From positions 620,001 to 684,000 of the forward strand of contig NZ_CP060138.2 of NCBI RefSeq assembly GCF_016743795.2: a stretch of DNA of 64,000 bases, written 5' to 3'. The translations under genes were made by a program, and so were the position numbers. Positions 63,796 to 64,000 of this stretch are shown here, one piece after another. Each line of letters starts with the position of its first letter. Position 1 is the first letter of the stretch. Origin of the DNA: Rickettsia tillamookensis (lineage in GTDB: Bacteria; Pseudomonadota; Alphaproteobacteria; Rickettsiales; Rickettsiaceae). A model generated the notes under the pieces. That model saw only the letters and a program-made list of their open reading frames with translations. It was not told the DNA's origin and made no database searches.

Positions 63796-63802
63796 AGGTA
63801 CA

Positions 63803-64000
63803 ATGCAAAATCAAGATTTCATACATACATTAAATCCACAACAGCAAAAAGCAGTTCTTCATACTGAAGGACCGCTTTTATTGCTTGCAGGTGCAGGGAC
63901 AGGTAAAACAAAAGTACTTACCTCAAGAATAGCTAATATTATTCACCAAAATTTAGCCTCACCTCAAAATATTCTAGCCGTTACTTTTACTAATAAAGCT
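63803..64000 (+). CDS. UvrD/PcrA-type DNA helicase (3' end outside window)
   Basis: SF1A helicase N-terminus of 66 visible codons. [20 protein letters not shown] is the Q motif, [21 protein letters not shown] is Walker A (motif I) and [10 protein letters not shown] is motif Ia. UvrD or PcrA are both possible; UvrD would be usual for this lineage. The start is immediately after a type C RPE with no obvious ribosome site. Confidence 0.9.
   Translation, partial: MQNQDFIHTLNPQQQKAVLHTEGPLLLLAGAGTGKTKVLTSRIANIIHQNLASPQNILAVTFTNKA

Overview
The window is a piece of a Rickettsia chromosome. This rests on very AT-rich DNA, dozens of Rickettsia palindromic elements (RPEs) lying between and even inside genes, reductive-genome housekeeping content (ftsW-murG, dapF, pheST, dnaN, sucCD, ilvE-like, trxB), and several genes caught in decay. 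I cannot fix the species; RPE density and the Rpn-type nuclease gene would suit a spotted-fever or transitional-group rickettsia. No tRNA, rRNA, CRISPR array or phage module was recognised.

Layout: 1-2 kb end of ftsW and murG; 2.3-3.7 kb a rickettsial lipoprotein and a frameshifted gene; 3.9-10 kb a tripartite RND efflux system (outer-membrane lipoprotein, adaptor, pump) on the minus strand; 10.2-12.1 kb a glycosyltransferase coupled to an Rpn-family nuclease; 12.1-22.8 kb dapF, mtaB, pheS, pheT, dnaN, a DUF1653 gene, a DUF3576 gene and leuS; 23-24.5 kb a hypothetical gene and rnd; 24.6-36.1 kb a giant inverted duplication; 36-38.4 kb dapA, smpB and a DsbA-like thioredoxin-fold protein; 38.7-46.1 kb a dead gene, sucD, sucC, a broken cytochrome b561 gene, an S9 peptidase and a Tim44-domain gene; 46.4-49.5 kb rbfA, a VTT-domain protein, an RDD protein, recR and an amidase-like protein; 49.6-57.3 kb a TPR protein, a dead small gene, nadK, RNase J, gpsA, a secreted hypothetical and an AEC transporter; 57.4-64 kb a truncated hydrolase, trxB, a frameshifted VWA-domain gene, an aldehyde dehydrogenase, a small acidic protein with a glycosyltransferase, and the start of a UvrD-type helicase.

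The most striking structure is the inverted duplication. A segment of about 5.55 kb (ilvE-like aminotransferase, OmpR-type regulator, EnvZ-type kinase, uppS, cdsA, ftsB-like) occurs twice in opposite orientation, with every gene mirrored around position 30347.5 and no difference seen in the parts I compared. The 316-bp spacer lies inside a 330-bp direct second copy of the 5' part of rnd plus its upstream region. The order rnd - [segment inverted] - rnd fragment - [segment] - dapA is that of a tandem inversion duplication with short microhomologies at both novel junctions. If real it doubles dosage of a cell-envelope/two-component cluster; an assembly artefact must be excluded.

For the palindromic elements I use working types. 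Type A has ends reading GTCATTGCGAG / CTCGCAATGAC. Type B has GTCATTCCCGC / GCGGGAATGAC. Type C has GTCATCCCGTGG or GTCATACCGTGG / CCACGGTATGAC. Type D carries GAAGATCAACTTC / GAAGTTCATCGAG ends. Type E is a pair near 22.8 and 23.7 kb. They sit in frame inside murG, the RND pump gene, pheT, gpsA and the 5' end of the outer-membrane efflux gene, and supply the last codons and stop of others.
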